A stretch of DNA of 64,000 nt. Source: Thamnidium elegans. Taxonomy: Eukaryota > Mucoromycota > Mucoromycetes > Mucorales > Mucoraceae. Each line of letters starts with the position of its first letter. Position 1 is the first letter of the stretch. The DNA lies in NCBI GenBank assembly GCA_025201345.1, contig JAIXMG010000020.1:124001-188000 (forward strand), read 5' to 3'. The notes beneath the pieces were generated by a model that had not been told where the DNA came from, did no database searches, and saw only the letters and a program-made list of their open reading frames with translations. The translations under genes and the position numbers were made by a program. This document shows, piece by piece, positions 10,706-21,436 of this stretch.

Positions 10706-13216
10706 CTATCCCTTATTACACAATCTCGGCTCACGCTTACCACTAATAAATGACAGATGAGTAAATGCTTGAGGAAAATTACCCAAAAGTTCTCCAGACC
10801 TAGCGACTTCTTCCGAGAATAAACCGAGATGATTAGCATAAGATAACATCTTTTCAAACATAACAACTGCTCGATTTAATAGTTTTTTATCGTATTTTCC
10901 TGCTCTAGTCAAAGCTTCCACTAGCCAAAATGTACACATAGAAAAGGCCCCTTCTAATCCGCCTACGCCGTCATCTGTAGTTAAAAAGTTATATCTAAAT
11001 ACAAGGTCATTTGCTACAAGACCTCCTTTCTCGGGAGGCATCAAAATTCGGTTAATAGTGTTCAATAGTCTTGGGTCTGTTGGTGAAGAGAAAAATACCA
11101 ATGGCATAATAAGTGTACTAGCGTCTAATGCATCATGAGATTCAACACTTTGTGTAAACATTTTCAACTCATGGTTATAACATTTATTCTGCACAAGTTC
11201 GTATATTTCATCTCTATTCGCCATCCATTTTTCGCGATGAGGGCAAGGGAATACTCGTTTTTCCGCTAATCTTAAAGCTATATATATATATATATATATA
11301 TACTATTAGCTTCACGCATTATGTACCGTCATTATCATTGTCATCATCATTACCTCTATCTAATGCGACCCAGCACATGACCAGAGAGTATGTAAATTGT
11401 TGTCTACGTCCTCTGACTTCCCAAATAGACATATCAGGCATTTCCCAGTTTTCACAGACGTAATCAGCCAATTTGCGAACGGCACACCACATATCATAAG
11501 AAATAGGTGAGCCATATTTGTTATATAAATATATACCGTCCATTAATTCACCGTAGATATCCAATTGAATATGGTCGTAAGCTCCATTACCGATACGAAC
11601 AGGCTTAGATCCACGGTAACCATCCATATGTAATAAATCAATTTCGTCAAGTCTTTTTACACCGTCAATACTATACATAATATTCAAGGACCCGTCTTCA
11701 TTCTATAAATTTAGTTATTAGCTTATTACAAATATTCTATGTATATAAACTCTGCTTACCAAATCGTCACAACGATTTTTAATATAATTCATAAACTCCT
11801 TTGCCTCATGACTAAAACCTAATCGAAGAAAGGCGTAGATCGTAAAAGAAGAGTCTCGAATCCATACATATCGATAATCCCAATTACGTGGTCCACCAAT
11901 AGCTAAAATATGTGGTTGAAATTAAAAAAATAAATATATATAAATATGGGACTTTTAAGCTATAACAAACCCTCTGGGAAACCAAAAGTTGGAGCAGCAA
12001 TAACAGCACCAGTCTACAAATAAAATAATAATAATAATAATAATAATAAAATTAATACGTTTCAGCAAAAACAAAATTAAGTACTTACTGGTTCATAAGT
12101 TAATAATTTTAAAGTCAAGGCACTTCGTAAAACATTTTCTCTCCAACGACCCTTATAAGTGCTCTGTTTGACCCATTCCAACCAATATGTACTTGTTTGT
12201 CTGAATAATGCATCCAAAAGACTCATAGTCAAGGGAGGATCAGATGCTAATCTGAATCTTCGATCGATAGGAGTTTCATGAGAACGATCTGTAGCTATGG
12301 GTACTTCACGAAATACAAATACAACTTCCTGTGTCTCTTTTAAGTCAAATTCAGAATATATACCAGCTCCTAAATGAGCAGTATCCTTCACGTCCACTTT
12401 GAGTTTGACAAGCGGGCATTCAAATTCACCACATTTTACCAAGTGACGCAAATCCATTGTTAAACCATCATCACTTGTATAAATTACACGGTCTCTTCCA
12501 GTGTAATAATGCAATTCTTCTTCAGGGTACAACTTTGCTTCGAGACCAGCTATGGTCTGTTGATCATCAGAGACTGGTTCATTAATTACTTCTGTGCTAT
12601 GTCTAGCCTGTGCATAATTAAAGGCGGGATAGCATTCCATCCTAAACGATACAGAACCTCGAATAACACGCACTTTACGTATAATCCAAGGCAAGAGAGG
12701 TTTAGTTGTTCTACGTTGTCCGTTAGCGGGAATATGCATATAGTCAGTAATTTCAGCAACACCTTCATCAGATAAGAAGCGGGTAGTTAAAATATTGCTG
12801 TTGGGAAGATACATTTGCTTGTTACTTGTATGAGGAGTACTAGGGGAGATAGAGAAATGACCACCTTTATCTTTATCAAGAACACGACAAAAGATAGATG
12901 GAGAGTCAAACTTTGGATAACAAAAAAAATCACAAGAAGCATCGGTACCAATGAGTGCAATAGTTCTCATATTACCAATAATACCATAGTTTTCAATAGG
13001 CAAGTAACCACGTTTACGAACATCACTACAAGTATTTTCCAAATCTGGTGTTAGAAAGTTATCAGGGTTCATGCTTTGACGTCGAGTATCTGCTACATAT
13101 CGAAAGCCAGCGGGTAACTCTGCACATTTTTCTTCTGAGCTTTCTATTTCAGATTCAAGTTGATATCCATAAGATCTGTCCTTACTATCTGAATTTTCGC
13201 GTTGACGACCTGACAT
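10706..13216 (-). CDS. GH15 trehalase-like/glucoamylase-like glycoside hydrolase
   Basis: Five exons, 12089-13216, 11971-12013, 11760-11902, 11354-11702 and 10706-11277, give 744 residues with consistent phases. An N-terminal polar region of about 70 residues precedes the trehalase-like N-domain ([18 protein letters not shown], then [15 protein letters not shown]). The (alpha/alpha)6 catalytic domain has the family motif [11 protein letters not shown] (about 398-407), SIWEVRG with the likely general acid Glu533, the [10 protein letters not shown] helix, and GLFSEE...[11 protein letters not shown] carrying the likely base at Glu710 or Glu711. By family it hydrolyses an alpha-glucosidic bond of trehalose or a short alpha-glucan. 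No signal peptide is seen, so it is probably cytosolic. Intron 4 is an (AT)n-rich 76-nt intron. Substrate is not decidable from sequence. Confidence 0.88.
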
Positions 13217-13379
13217 GATTATTATTATTTATTCAAATAGAAGAAAGAAAGAAGAAAGAAATGATCTCATTATGAACAAATTTTAAGTTTAGTTTTATTA
13301 TATTTTACGTCATGCAAACACGGTTTCTCCGGGAAAAAGTAATCACCGAAAAAGTGTACAAGTCATGCGGCGGGGGTGA

Positions 13380-14734
13380 TTATTGATATAAACAAGGAAG
13401 AATTTTTCCACTACATTCACCGAAACCAATATTGTAGCCTAATGAGCTATCTTTACCAGCTTTACCTGTAATTTTAACTTCATCGCCATCTTGTAAGAAT
13501 GTACGCTCAACGCCATTTTCAAATGTAATTTTATCTTTACCACTCCAGGTGATTTCTAATAATGAACCATAAGATCCCTTTTCCTATACAAATTTGTTTA
13601 TTTAGTTGGTATAATTTTTTTTTTTTATGTAATATATTACATATACTTACAGGTCCTGAAATAGTACCAGTAGCTCCCATATCTCCTGGTCTCATGTTAC
13701 AACCATTGACAGTATGATGTGCTAATTGTTGAGTAACAGACCAGTACATGTGCTTAAGGTTAGAAACTGTAACGGTTTCGAACTTGGAGGACTCAGCAGC
13801 TATAAACACAGTTTTAGTTAGAATTTACTTATTCTAGCATCATCTATATATATTTACGTTTGATTTGAACTTGAAGATTAATATCGTAGGCAGAAGGTCT
13901 ATTTTCTTGAAGATAAGGTAAAGGTTCAGGAGAAGCTTGAACGGGGCCACTAACGAGGAAAGGTTCAAGAGCATCCATAGTAACGATCCAAGGTGAGATA
14001 GAAGTACCGAAACTCTTACCCAAGAAAGGACCCAAAGGAACATATTCCCATGCTTGAATATCACGAGCTAATTTATTATGTTTGTTAACCACCATCCGTC
14101 TTATATAATATATGTAACTTACCACTCCAATCGTTTACTAAAACGAGGCCAAAGATGTGATCTTGAGCATCCTTGATATCAATCTTTTCACCGAGGTTGT
14201 TACCTGTACCAACAAACCATCCAACTTCCAATTCAATATCTAATCTACCGGAAGGACCAAAGACAGGGGCTTTGGCATCCTTAGCAGGAAGCTTTTGACC
14301 AGCAGGACGACGAATATCAGTACCAGAAACGACAACAGAAGAAGCACGACCGTGGTAACCAACGGGAATATGAAGCCAGTTAGGTTGAAGAGCATTATCC
14401 TTACCACGGAACATAATGCCAACGTTGGTAGCATGCTCACGAGAACAATAGAAATCAGTATAGTCACTAAAAAAAAGAAAATCAGTTTCCCCGCATATAT
14501 ATTAAAAAAAAGGGGGGGGGGACTTACCCAATTCTAGCGGGTAAATGCATCTTAACTTCGGTCAAAGGAACCAAAACCTTTTGCAAAAGCTCAGAGTTAT
14601 CCCTCAATTTAGCGTTATCCTTGGATAAGATATCTTGAATAGCTAAACGAGTTGCTCTCCAAACAGGACGACCCAATGACATGAAGGTATTTAAGCTAGA
14701 CTATATATTTATATTTATCAGTATAAGTTACTTC

Positions 14735-14768
<34 letters not shown>

Positions 14769-15053
14769 AATCAAATTACCTCACTGAAAATCTTGACGGG
14801 ATCACTTAATCCTTGGACACCATCCAACAAGCCAGCTTTGGCAACTTCAGAAAGATCAACAGCCTTATCGCCAATAGCAGTACCTACGCGAGGAGTGGGC
14901 TATGATACAGATTTAGTATATATTCTTTCCTAGGAATGAAACAAAAAAACTTTAAATATTTACCTTATCACTAGTGGAAAATACACCAAATGGGATATTT
15001 TGAATAGGGAAATCAGAGTTGTTAGAAACGGAAACGAAGCTTTCGAGAGTCAT
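13380..15053 (-). CDS. Fumarylacetoacetase
   Basis: Seven exons, 14964-15053, 14780-14899, 14528-14700, 14123-14466, 13858-14067, 13651-13799 and 13380-13583, give 429 residues, the usual length. Diagnostic FAH segments: [16 protein letters not shown] (metal-binding Asp and active-site His region), [32 protein letters not shown] (metal-binding Glu pair), [19 protein letters not shown] (metal-binding Asp) and [12 protein letters not shown]. It performs the last step of tyrosine/phenylalanine catabolism, splitting fumarylacetoacetate into fumarate and acetoacetate in the cytosol. The splice across WSA|RDIQ restores the family signature exactly. No other homogentisate-pathway gene is near. Confidence 0.95.
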
Positions 15054-16065
15054 TTTATTTTGGTTTGAAAAGTAAAGTAGTAAAAGAGAAAAGTAAAAAT
15101 AAAATATATTCATCTTTTTCAAAAAGGACAGAAAAAGGTTCTTTAAATACATGAAGAGCGCCAGGTCAGCTGACCGTGGAAGACATTTTGACTTGTGTAA
15201 CATGAACTAAGCAGGAAAATGGCTTACAGTAGTTAAGAAAAAAAAAGGGTAACAATGAGTATGAAACAACTATTCGATATATCTTTATTCCATTAGACAA
15301 ATTATATAAGTAATAGTTCTTGAGTTCTTTTGGATTTTTTTTTTTCGTAGTATTCCGTATATCATAAATCATTAACAGACCAAAATTAAAGTTTGTCTTG
15401 ATCGGCCAAAAGGAGATACGAAAGGTCGTACAACTGAAGGGCAAATTTGCGATACTTTTTTTTTCCACAGATAAGAAATCTGTTTTATAAAATTACGCTC
15501 AAAGGGGGAAACCAACCCGATCCGTTTTGTTTATTTATTTTTTTTCTTCGATACTTTTCGGGTTTTGGGATACAAACCAAATGATTTAAAGTTGGGACTA
15601 TTAACTCACCGATGTTAGATGTTCTCAGTCTAAAAAAAATCCGGTACAGGGAAGCTTCAAACTTGACTATTAGAGTATCTTATTATATATGATAAAGAAA
15701 ATAACGGCTAGTTATATACAGTAAAAAAATACTGCACAAGTATTTTTTTTTTTTTTGTATATTTGAGGATAAGCAAGTTTTATTAACGTGCTAAAAAAAA
15801 TTGTAGTATAGTTTATGATAAATAGTCATTTCATCATTCTATCTTTTTTTTTTTTTGCAACCTTTTTTTTTCTTAACAATGAACTCGTATATTTACAAAC
15901 AAAGTGTCTTTTTATATAGTATGTGTACGTCTTTCAAAAGGGGCTTTCCTATGATATGATGATGTCGGTACAAACGGATATTGCGAAATAAAGAGAAGGA
16001 AAGTAACTGGTACGTATATAAGCACAAGAAGAAGCAGAAGGTTATGTTTTTTTTTAAAAAAAAAA
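15054..16065. other. Intergenic
   Basis: A/T-rich spacer upstream of the fumarylacetoacetase gene. Several short ORFs are seen but none has domain-like composition. A T9-A11 inverted homopolymer lies at about 16046-16065. Confidence 0.45.
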
Positions 16066-16182
16066 AGGTTCCGTTTTTCTTACGTTGTACTTCAATCAGT
16101 TACTTGTAAACACTGTGGCAATAGAGCGCATGAAGATGCCAGAAGCAGAGTTTGCAGACATAACAAAAATTATGATTTCTAA
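16066..16182 (+). pseudogene. Zinc-knuckle-like coding fragment, probable transposon relic
   Basis: A short plus-strand frame ending in TAA at 16180-16182 encodes VTCKHCGNRAHEDARSRVC followed by RHNKNYDF. The spacing C-x2-C-G-x3-H-x8-C plus the trailing HNKN resembles the CxSCG..xH...S..CP.NKN knuckle that recurs in transposon-encoded proteins of mucoralean fungi. There is no upstream ATG or open frame, so it is at most a remnant. A poly(T)-poly(A) tract lies just 5'. Confidence 0.35.
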
Positions 16183-16329
16183 AAAACAGGTAAGATATAT
16201 CCTATAGAAAACGGATATTCATTGAATGTAATCAAGTACTCTTCATATATACAATTTCAATTCAGAAATAAAAAATAAAATAAAAAATAGGCAGTTTCCT
16301 TTCTTTTATTTAAATTCTGCAACATTCGA

Positions 16330-16682
16330 TTAATATCTCATTTTACAAAGATATTTAATCATGGTTTCTTTAGACACATCAACACCGGCTGCACGAATAT
16401 TGGAAAGACGATAGCCGTAAGGTTTTAATGGTTCAGCCTCTACACTTCGGTTGAGATACCTTAAATCCCGCTCGCTCGTCTTTCTGGGGAGGTCAGTACG
16501 AGTACTTAGATGTTTGGTAGTTCCAATTGTCTTGTATCGATTGTTAGCCTCCTATACTGTAGAGTATGGGATATTCAATGCTGTGAAAATTCCTCTCAAA
16601 TTATGAGTATCGTCTTTGATAAGACCTGCAATTCCCCCTAACTAGTATTCAGTAAGCTCTTTTCTTTTGGTAGCTTAATAAA
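16330..16682 (-). mobile_element. Truncated Tc1/mariner-like transposase (HTH region), degenerate
   Basis: The minus strand encodes, with one frame change and one in-frame TAG, GIAGLIKDDTHNLRGIFTAL, then NIPYSTV-stop-EANNRYK, KHLSTRTDLPRKTSERDLRY and GVDVSKETMIKYLCKMRY, then a TAA at 16330-16332. This is the bipartite helix-turn-helix of Tc1-like transposases, including the GRPRKLSERDxRYL-like joint. The DDE catalytic part is absent and no terminal inverted repeats were recognised. It is therefore a dead 5' fragment. Confidence 0.65.
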
Positions 16683-17302
16683 AGGGAAACGAAATGATGT
16701 TTTCTTTTCATGCAGAATTCGAGTTTGTGGGACTTTTTTCTTTTGCCTTCTTTTCGTCACCTTAATTTACAAAAAAACATTTATTAAAATACAGATTTTA
16801 GGTTAAGGTTTATTCCTGATCCCTCAAAATATAGTGATTAAATTTGATCTACTAACGGATTTAAGTAAACTTGTATCCAACAATGCTTTTATGCAAACGC
16901 AAACTATTTTTTTTTAGATTGTGAATTTCTACTCAATAATGTCAACATCACACGTTATAGAAAAAAAAAGGGGGGGGGGAAAGGAGACAAATATCCATGT
17001 TAATGAGGGCTTTTTTTGACTCTTGCTATTTAGTCATTTTTACATAGTACGGTAACTAATTAGGATGAACATGAATACACATATATAGCTTTATGAAGAA
17101 CGTGGAACACCGATAATTGACGTTTATAAATAGATCTACTATAGAATGTTTCTGTCAGATAAGAAGGTCTGTTTTCTTACAAGCTGCCTCCAGAATATAA
17201 GCATATTTTACATATATATAACAGAATCTCGATAATCCCTTATAAAATATAGGTCTGTCACTCCCCGAGCTACAGATACCTATAACTAGGCGTAGAATAA
17301 CA

Positions 17303-17346
<44 letters not shown>

Positions 17347-19289
17347 CAAAACTGCTTTATTTTCACCTGATATTAAAGTAGAAATAATGAGAGGCTGATA
17401 TATTATTCAGCTTTTATTCGTTATGTTTTCGTGTACAGCAGTGATAGGAAGATGTTACTCTCCTGATATTTTGGTTAAGTAAAGAATGTAATTTTACTAA
17501 AAAGGTATATACATTGTACTCTATCATGCACTCTCTAATAGTATGCATTTTTGCCGTAATCTATCAATTAAACTACTTTTACATGAGCCTATGATATAGA
17601 TCGTTTTTTTATATAGAATAGTCGAGCTACTTAATCTCGCTAAAAGTCATATCCCCAGCTATTACTATAAATAAATTATATATATTCATATGAAACCTAT
17701 ATTGGTAATATAGCAGGAGAAACAATCCGGACGTATACCACTTGTTTTAAAGTACGCGTGTGTCAAGGATTCAATTGTCGCTTCCTGAAAAATAATAATT
17801 ACATAAGCAATTACACCAACTTAGAGAAATTGCAATTGCCCCAGAATATCTTGCCTGGGTATAAATTGAAACACCAAATTAAATTATTTCTAACGTATAC
17901 AAAAGAAAAAAAATATTGTTAATGGTTCGGATATACGTTATATTTAACGTTAGTATCATTTCAATATGAAACAATTTCTCAATTGGCATTAAGTGGTAAT
18001 TATGAACTCAAATTTAAAATCATACCGTACAGGGCGAGCGCCCGCCTTCCTCAGCCTCACTGGGTAATGCAAACAAGTTTGTGTTTTTATAATTCTGAAA
18101 TATATTACATTCAACCGTGGCTGACAGAAAGAAAAAAAAAGATATACTGGTGATCATAATAATTATTCATGCGAATACATAATAGAAATAAAACTGTTGT
18201 ATCGAAAAAAATATATCTATATCATGGTATATTCACATCATATCAATACACGTAATTAGATATATTTTGCATATATAGTAAAAATCGAATTCTACTTGGA
18301 CGTAATAATTAATATCTTCGACTGCAGTCAAAGCTCAGATGATGATTATGTCATTTACAACAAGTCAAGTGGTCTTTATATTTGAAGAACAAAATAGAAA
18401 TACATCTACATCTTGATGTGAACTAATATAATACATAGTTAATTAGTTATGTCAGAGAATACAAGAATTTACACATACTAGTCGTTCCTGTTCCTTTACA
18501 TACTGTTTGTCTATATATTTTTTTCGTTATGACGACATCAAAATACATGCAGCGAAAAAAATAAGGGGAAGTAAATCTCTAACGAGGAGAATGCGGAGAA
18601 AGTAGCCCTTTTTTTTTTTTTCTTTTAGCTTTGTAAACTTGATTTTTAATAAGTAGATTCTTGATCTTCTTTTTATAGGGATTTATAAAGGGAAACTTTA
18701 TACTGAGATAAAGTTTTTTTTTTATAACTGCTGTATTTGGACCCTTAGAAAAAAAAAAGAAAGATCGCCGTCTTCAAAACTAGGGTTCAGTAACTCGATT
18801 TTAAATCTCTTATCCTACTGCCCGAATTATATTAGTAATTATATAATGGTTGACTATTACTGTAGTAGCATAATGAGTTGGTTCAAAGTAGAAAATGCAG
18901 AAGCTATGATTACCCCTACATTACATTGTCTAACATATTATGTCTTACATCAAAATAAGCGGCACTTATGTTTTTTTATCTAAACTTTTTATTTTATACA
19001 TTTTTTTTTATGCTATGGAACAATGTTTTCTCTCTTTTTCTGTTGTTGTTGTTGTTTGTTATACGCGAGTTTCAATGTAATAATAGTAAAAAAAAAAAAA
19101 AAAAAGTTGCATTATGTTATTAATGTATTATATATGATGTAATATTATTATTCTATTATATTGGTGTATGGTATGCGTAAAACTTGTGATTACTGCTGTT
19201 TTTCTATTGTACTATAATACTAGTGTAAACTCCAGCATTTTTGATATGTATGCGGAAAAAAAAAAGGTATATAAATTATGATGGTATCA
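16683..19289. other. Gene-poor region with possible coding relics
   Basis: A 42-nt T run lies at 17305-17346. On the minus strand at about 17670-17790 a frame reads EATIESLTHAYFKTSG then IRPDCFSCYITN, and near 18030-18070 another reads LFALPSEAEEGGRSPCTV. Both are short, stop-bounded and of no recognised family; they may be remnants of a dead gene. No intact gene, tRNA or array is seen in the rest. Confidence 0.35.
17305..17346. repeat. 42-nt T homopolymer
   Basis: One of the longest homopolymers in the window, in gene-free DNA. Others of similar length are at 20991-21034, 30554-30595 and 35258-35296. Exact lengths may suffer from sequencing error. Confidence 0.8.
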
Positions 19290-20969
19290 TTACTGGCCCT
19301 TGTGAGGATTGTAATGTACATCTTCTAATCGAGTAACACCACTATCATACGCACTTTCTTCATCCCGATTTAAATGAGTTGATGCTAAAGTGGTTGTTTG
19401 TTGTTGGTCACTACTATTATCATCTAGAATTTCATCGGCTTTTTGTTCTTCCAATCTTCTTTTTCCTCGTTCGACCCATTTTTTAAGGATTTCTACTTCA
19501 ATATTTCCTAAAATTAACTGTTCGACATGATATAATAAAAGAGGAGTTGATAATACACCAATTGTACCGGGATCACCCTTTTGATAAAGAACGTTGATCA
19601 ACGGTACGCCCATAGCTACAGTTTTGGTAGCACCACAAAACTAAAAAAAAATTAACAAAAAAAATTGTGTAATGGTATTTTTGCGTAACATACCATTACA
19701 GCTACAGTATCTTCACGACTATATTGTAAATTATCCAACCACTTTAATCGACCGCAAACAGATTTTGGATAAGGTAATCTTGCTAAGAACAGAGATGAAA
19801 GAGAAAATAGAATATAAAAACAGAAATTTAAGATGATAATGGCAGCAATATCTTTTCCTGCAACTGCAGAAAATGAGCCCGCATGAACAGCATCAGAAAA
19901 TACGGACCAAACCATTAATAACAAACAGAGACTACTAACATCAGACAATCTGCATTTTACTTTAAATTTAGCTACAGGTTCTGTAAATGCAATTTGAATC
20001 AATTGCCCTACAACAAGAGGAAGTAGTACAGTTAATCCTAATTGTTTAAGAACCATTGCAAAATCAACTGAACCTCCTGCCGTATTAGCACTTTCATCTT
20101 CAGGTGAAGCTGCAATTAGCGGCCCTTGAAAAACAGAGACCAGGGCTGGCGATACAAAGATTCCTACTCAAAAATATAAATATTTATGAATCGAAAAGAC
20201 GAAAAAAAGAAGAAAAAAAAAAGTACCTAGAACATTTCCTAACGCAGCATTCATGAGAGCTTTTAATTATAAAAAAAAAAAAAACATAATTAATAAATGC
20301 ATAATACATTTGTTTTGATTTTGTTTACCTGAAGCTTCATTTCCGTTAGCATTTTTTGTCATGACTACATTTGATGATACAGTAGTAGGAGTACTGGCAG
20401 CAATAACTACACCAATTAATAGTAAAGAATTTACAGGCATGCGTAGCTTAAAAAAGAGCAAGATAAGACCAAATACAAAAAACGGTATCAGCACTAAGTT
20501 TATAACTTGAATCAATAAATGAAGTCGAACACGGAGTAGAGTCTGGGCCAATATTCTTGTACGAAGTGACAAACCAGAGATCAAAAAGATGATCACAACG
20601 GCGCCTAAAAAAAAAAGTTTGTTAGATTATTTACAAAAATAATATGCTGATGATGATATGATTACCCCACTTTATGCTCCATTCGGCATGGATGTAACCA
20701 TCTTTTCTACCCACATCAGGAAATCTCCAAGCTAATATAATCGAAATAACTAGACCCAATAAAAACCAGTATTTTAAAAATATGGATTTTGCTGTAGATT
20801 TAATTTTTTGTAACTTGTTTGACCTTTTCTCCTTCGGAGATAGTACTGATACTGATTTTTCTGAAAAAGATATGGATTGTTGTTTTCCTAAATGAGATTT
20901 TTGTTGTTGAAAAGGCTTTGAAAATGTGACATCACTAGCAAATGAAGATGCTTCTTTTAGTGTGGTCAT
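19290..20969 (-). CDS. SLC10A7/Rch1-like sodium-bile-acid-symporter-family membrane protein
   Basis: Five exons, 20666-20969, 20329-20604, 20227-20259 (33-nt mini-exon), 19694-20163 and 19290-19640, give 477 residues. A basic cytosolic N-terminus of about 65 residues is followed by about ten hydrophobic segments, starting YWFLLGLVISIILAW. Family-like motifs are FLISGLSLRT, ASTPTTVSSNVVMTKNANGN, ALGNVLGIFVSPAL and the late FCGATKTVAMGVPL. The last exon ends in a charged, Gln/Asp-rich tail. The TPTTVSSxV/AxGN and FCGATKT signatures match the SLC10A7 branch; yeast Rch1 restrains plasma-membrane calcium uptake. It is divergent from the debranching-enzyme gene, separated by 467 bp. Confidence 0.88.
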
Positions 20970-20990
20970 TTTTTCTCTGTGTTACTAGCG

Positions 20991-21040
<50 letters not shown>

Positions 21041-21436
21041 GAAAAAAAAAGACAAAAAAAAAGACAAAAAAAAAAAAGAAAAAAAGAATAAAATAAGTGC
21101 TTTATTTTATATACTGTATAACGCAAAAATTATATGCTATGAATCAACTAAGAATAAAAAAGAAAAAAAAAAAAAGAGGAGTGCTTGTTAATAGGAGTTA
21201 GTAACAACGCTAGTGTAATGGATTCTGTTTAAACAAAAACGTTTTGCATAAATCATATTTACAAACTCCCCCATCTCTTTCTTATCTGAGACTGATAATC
21301 CCTCATTTTTCCAGTTGTTTTTCCCGCCCAATCTAGATGTTAAATAACAAGTGTTTGTAATTACTCTTTTTCTTTTTCTTCTTTTTTCTTCTTTTGTTAT
21401 TGTTATTTTTATTGTTATTAATTTACCTCTTAATAA
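20970..21436. promoter_or_regulatory. Divergent promoter region with a 44-nt A run
   Basis: This 467-bp spacer separates the starts of the minus-strand SLC10A7-like gene and the plus-strand debranching enzyme. An uninterrupted A run spans 20991-21034, followed by further A-rich sequence with scattered G to about 21087. Such tracts exclude nucleosomes in yeasts. The lysine- or phenylalanine-rich ORFs here are artefacts of the run. Confidence 0.5.

Noticed and set aside
15166..15468. 100-residue minus-strand ORF upstream of the fumarylacetoacetase gene
   Set aside because: Composition is random and A/T-driven, with no homologue-like motif. It lies in the likely promoter region.
20979..21191. 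Lys-rich and Phe-rich ORFs around the 44-nt A run
   Set aside because: Pure homopolymer translation in a promoter spacer. The same applies to ORFs over the runs at 3737-4071, 17155-17349, 35210-35560 and 38254-38457.
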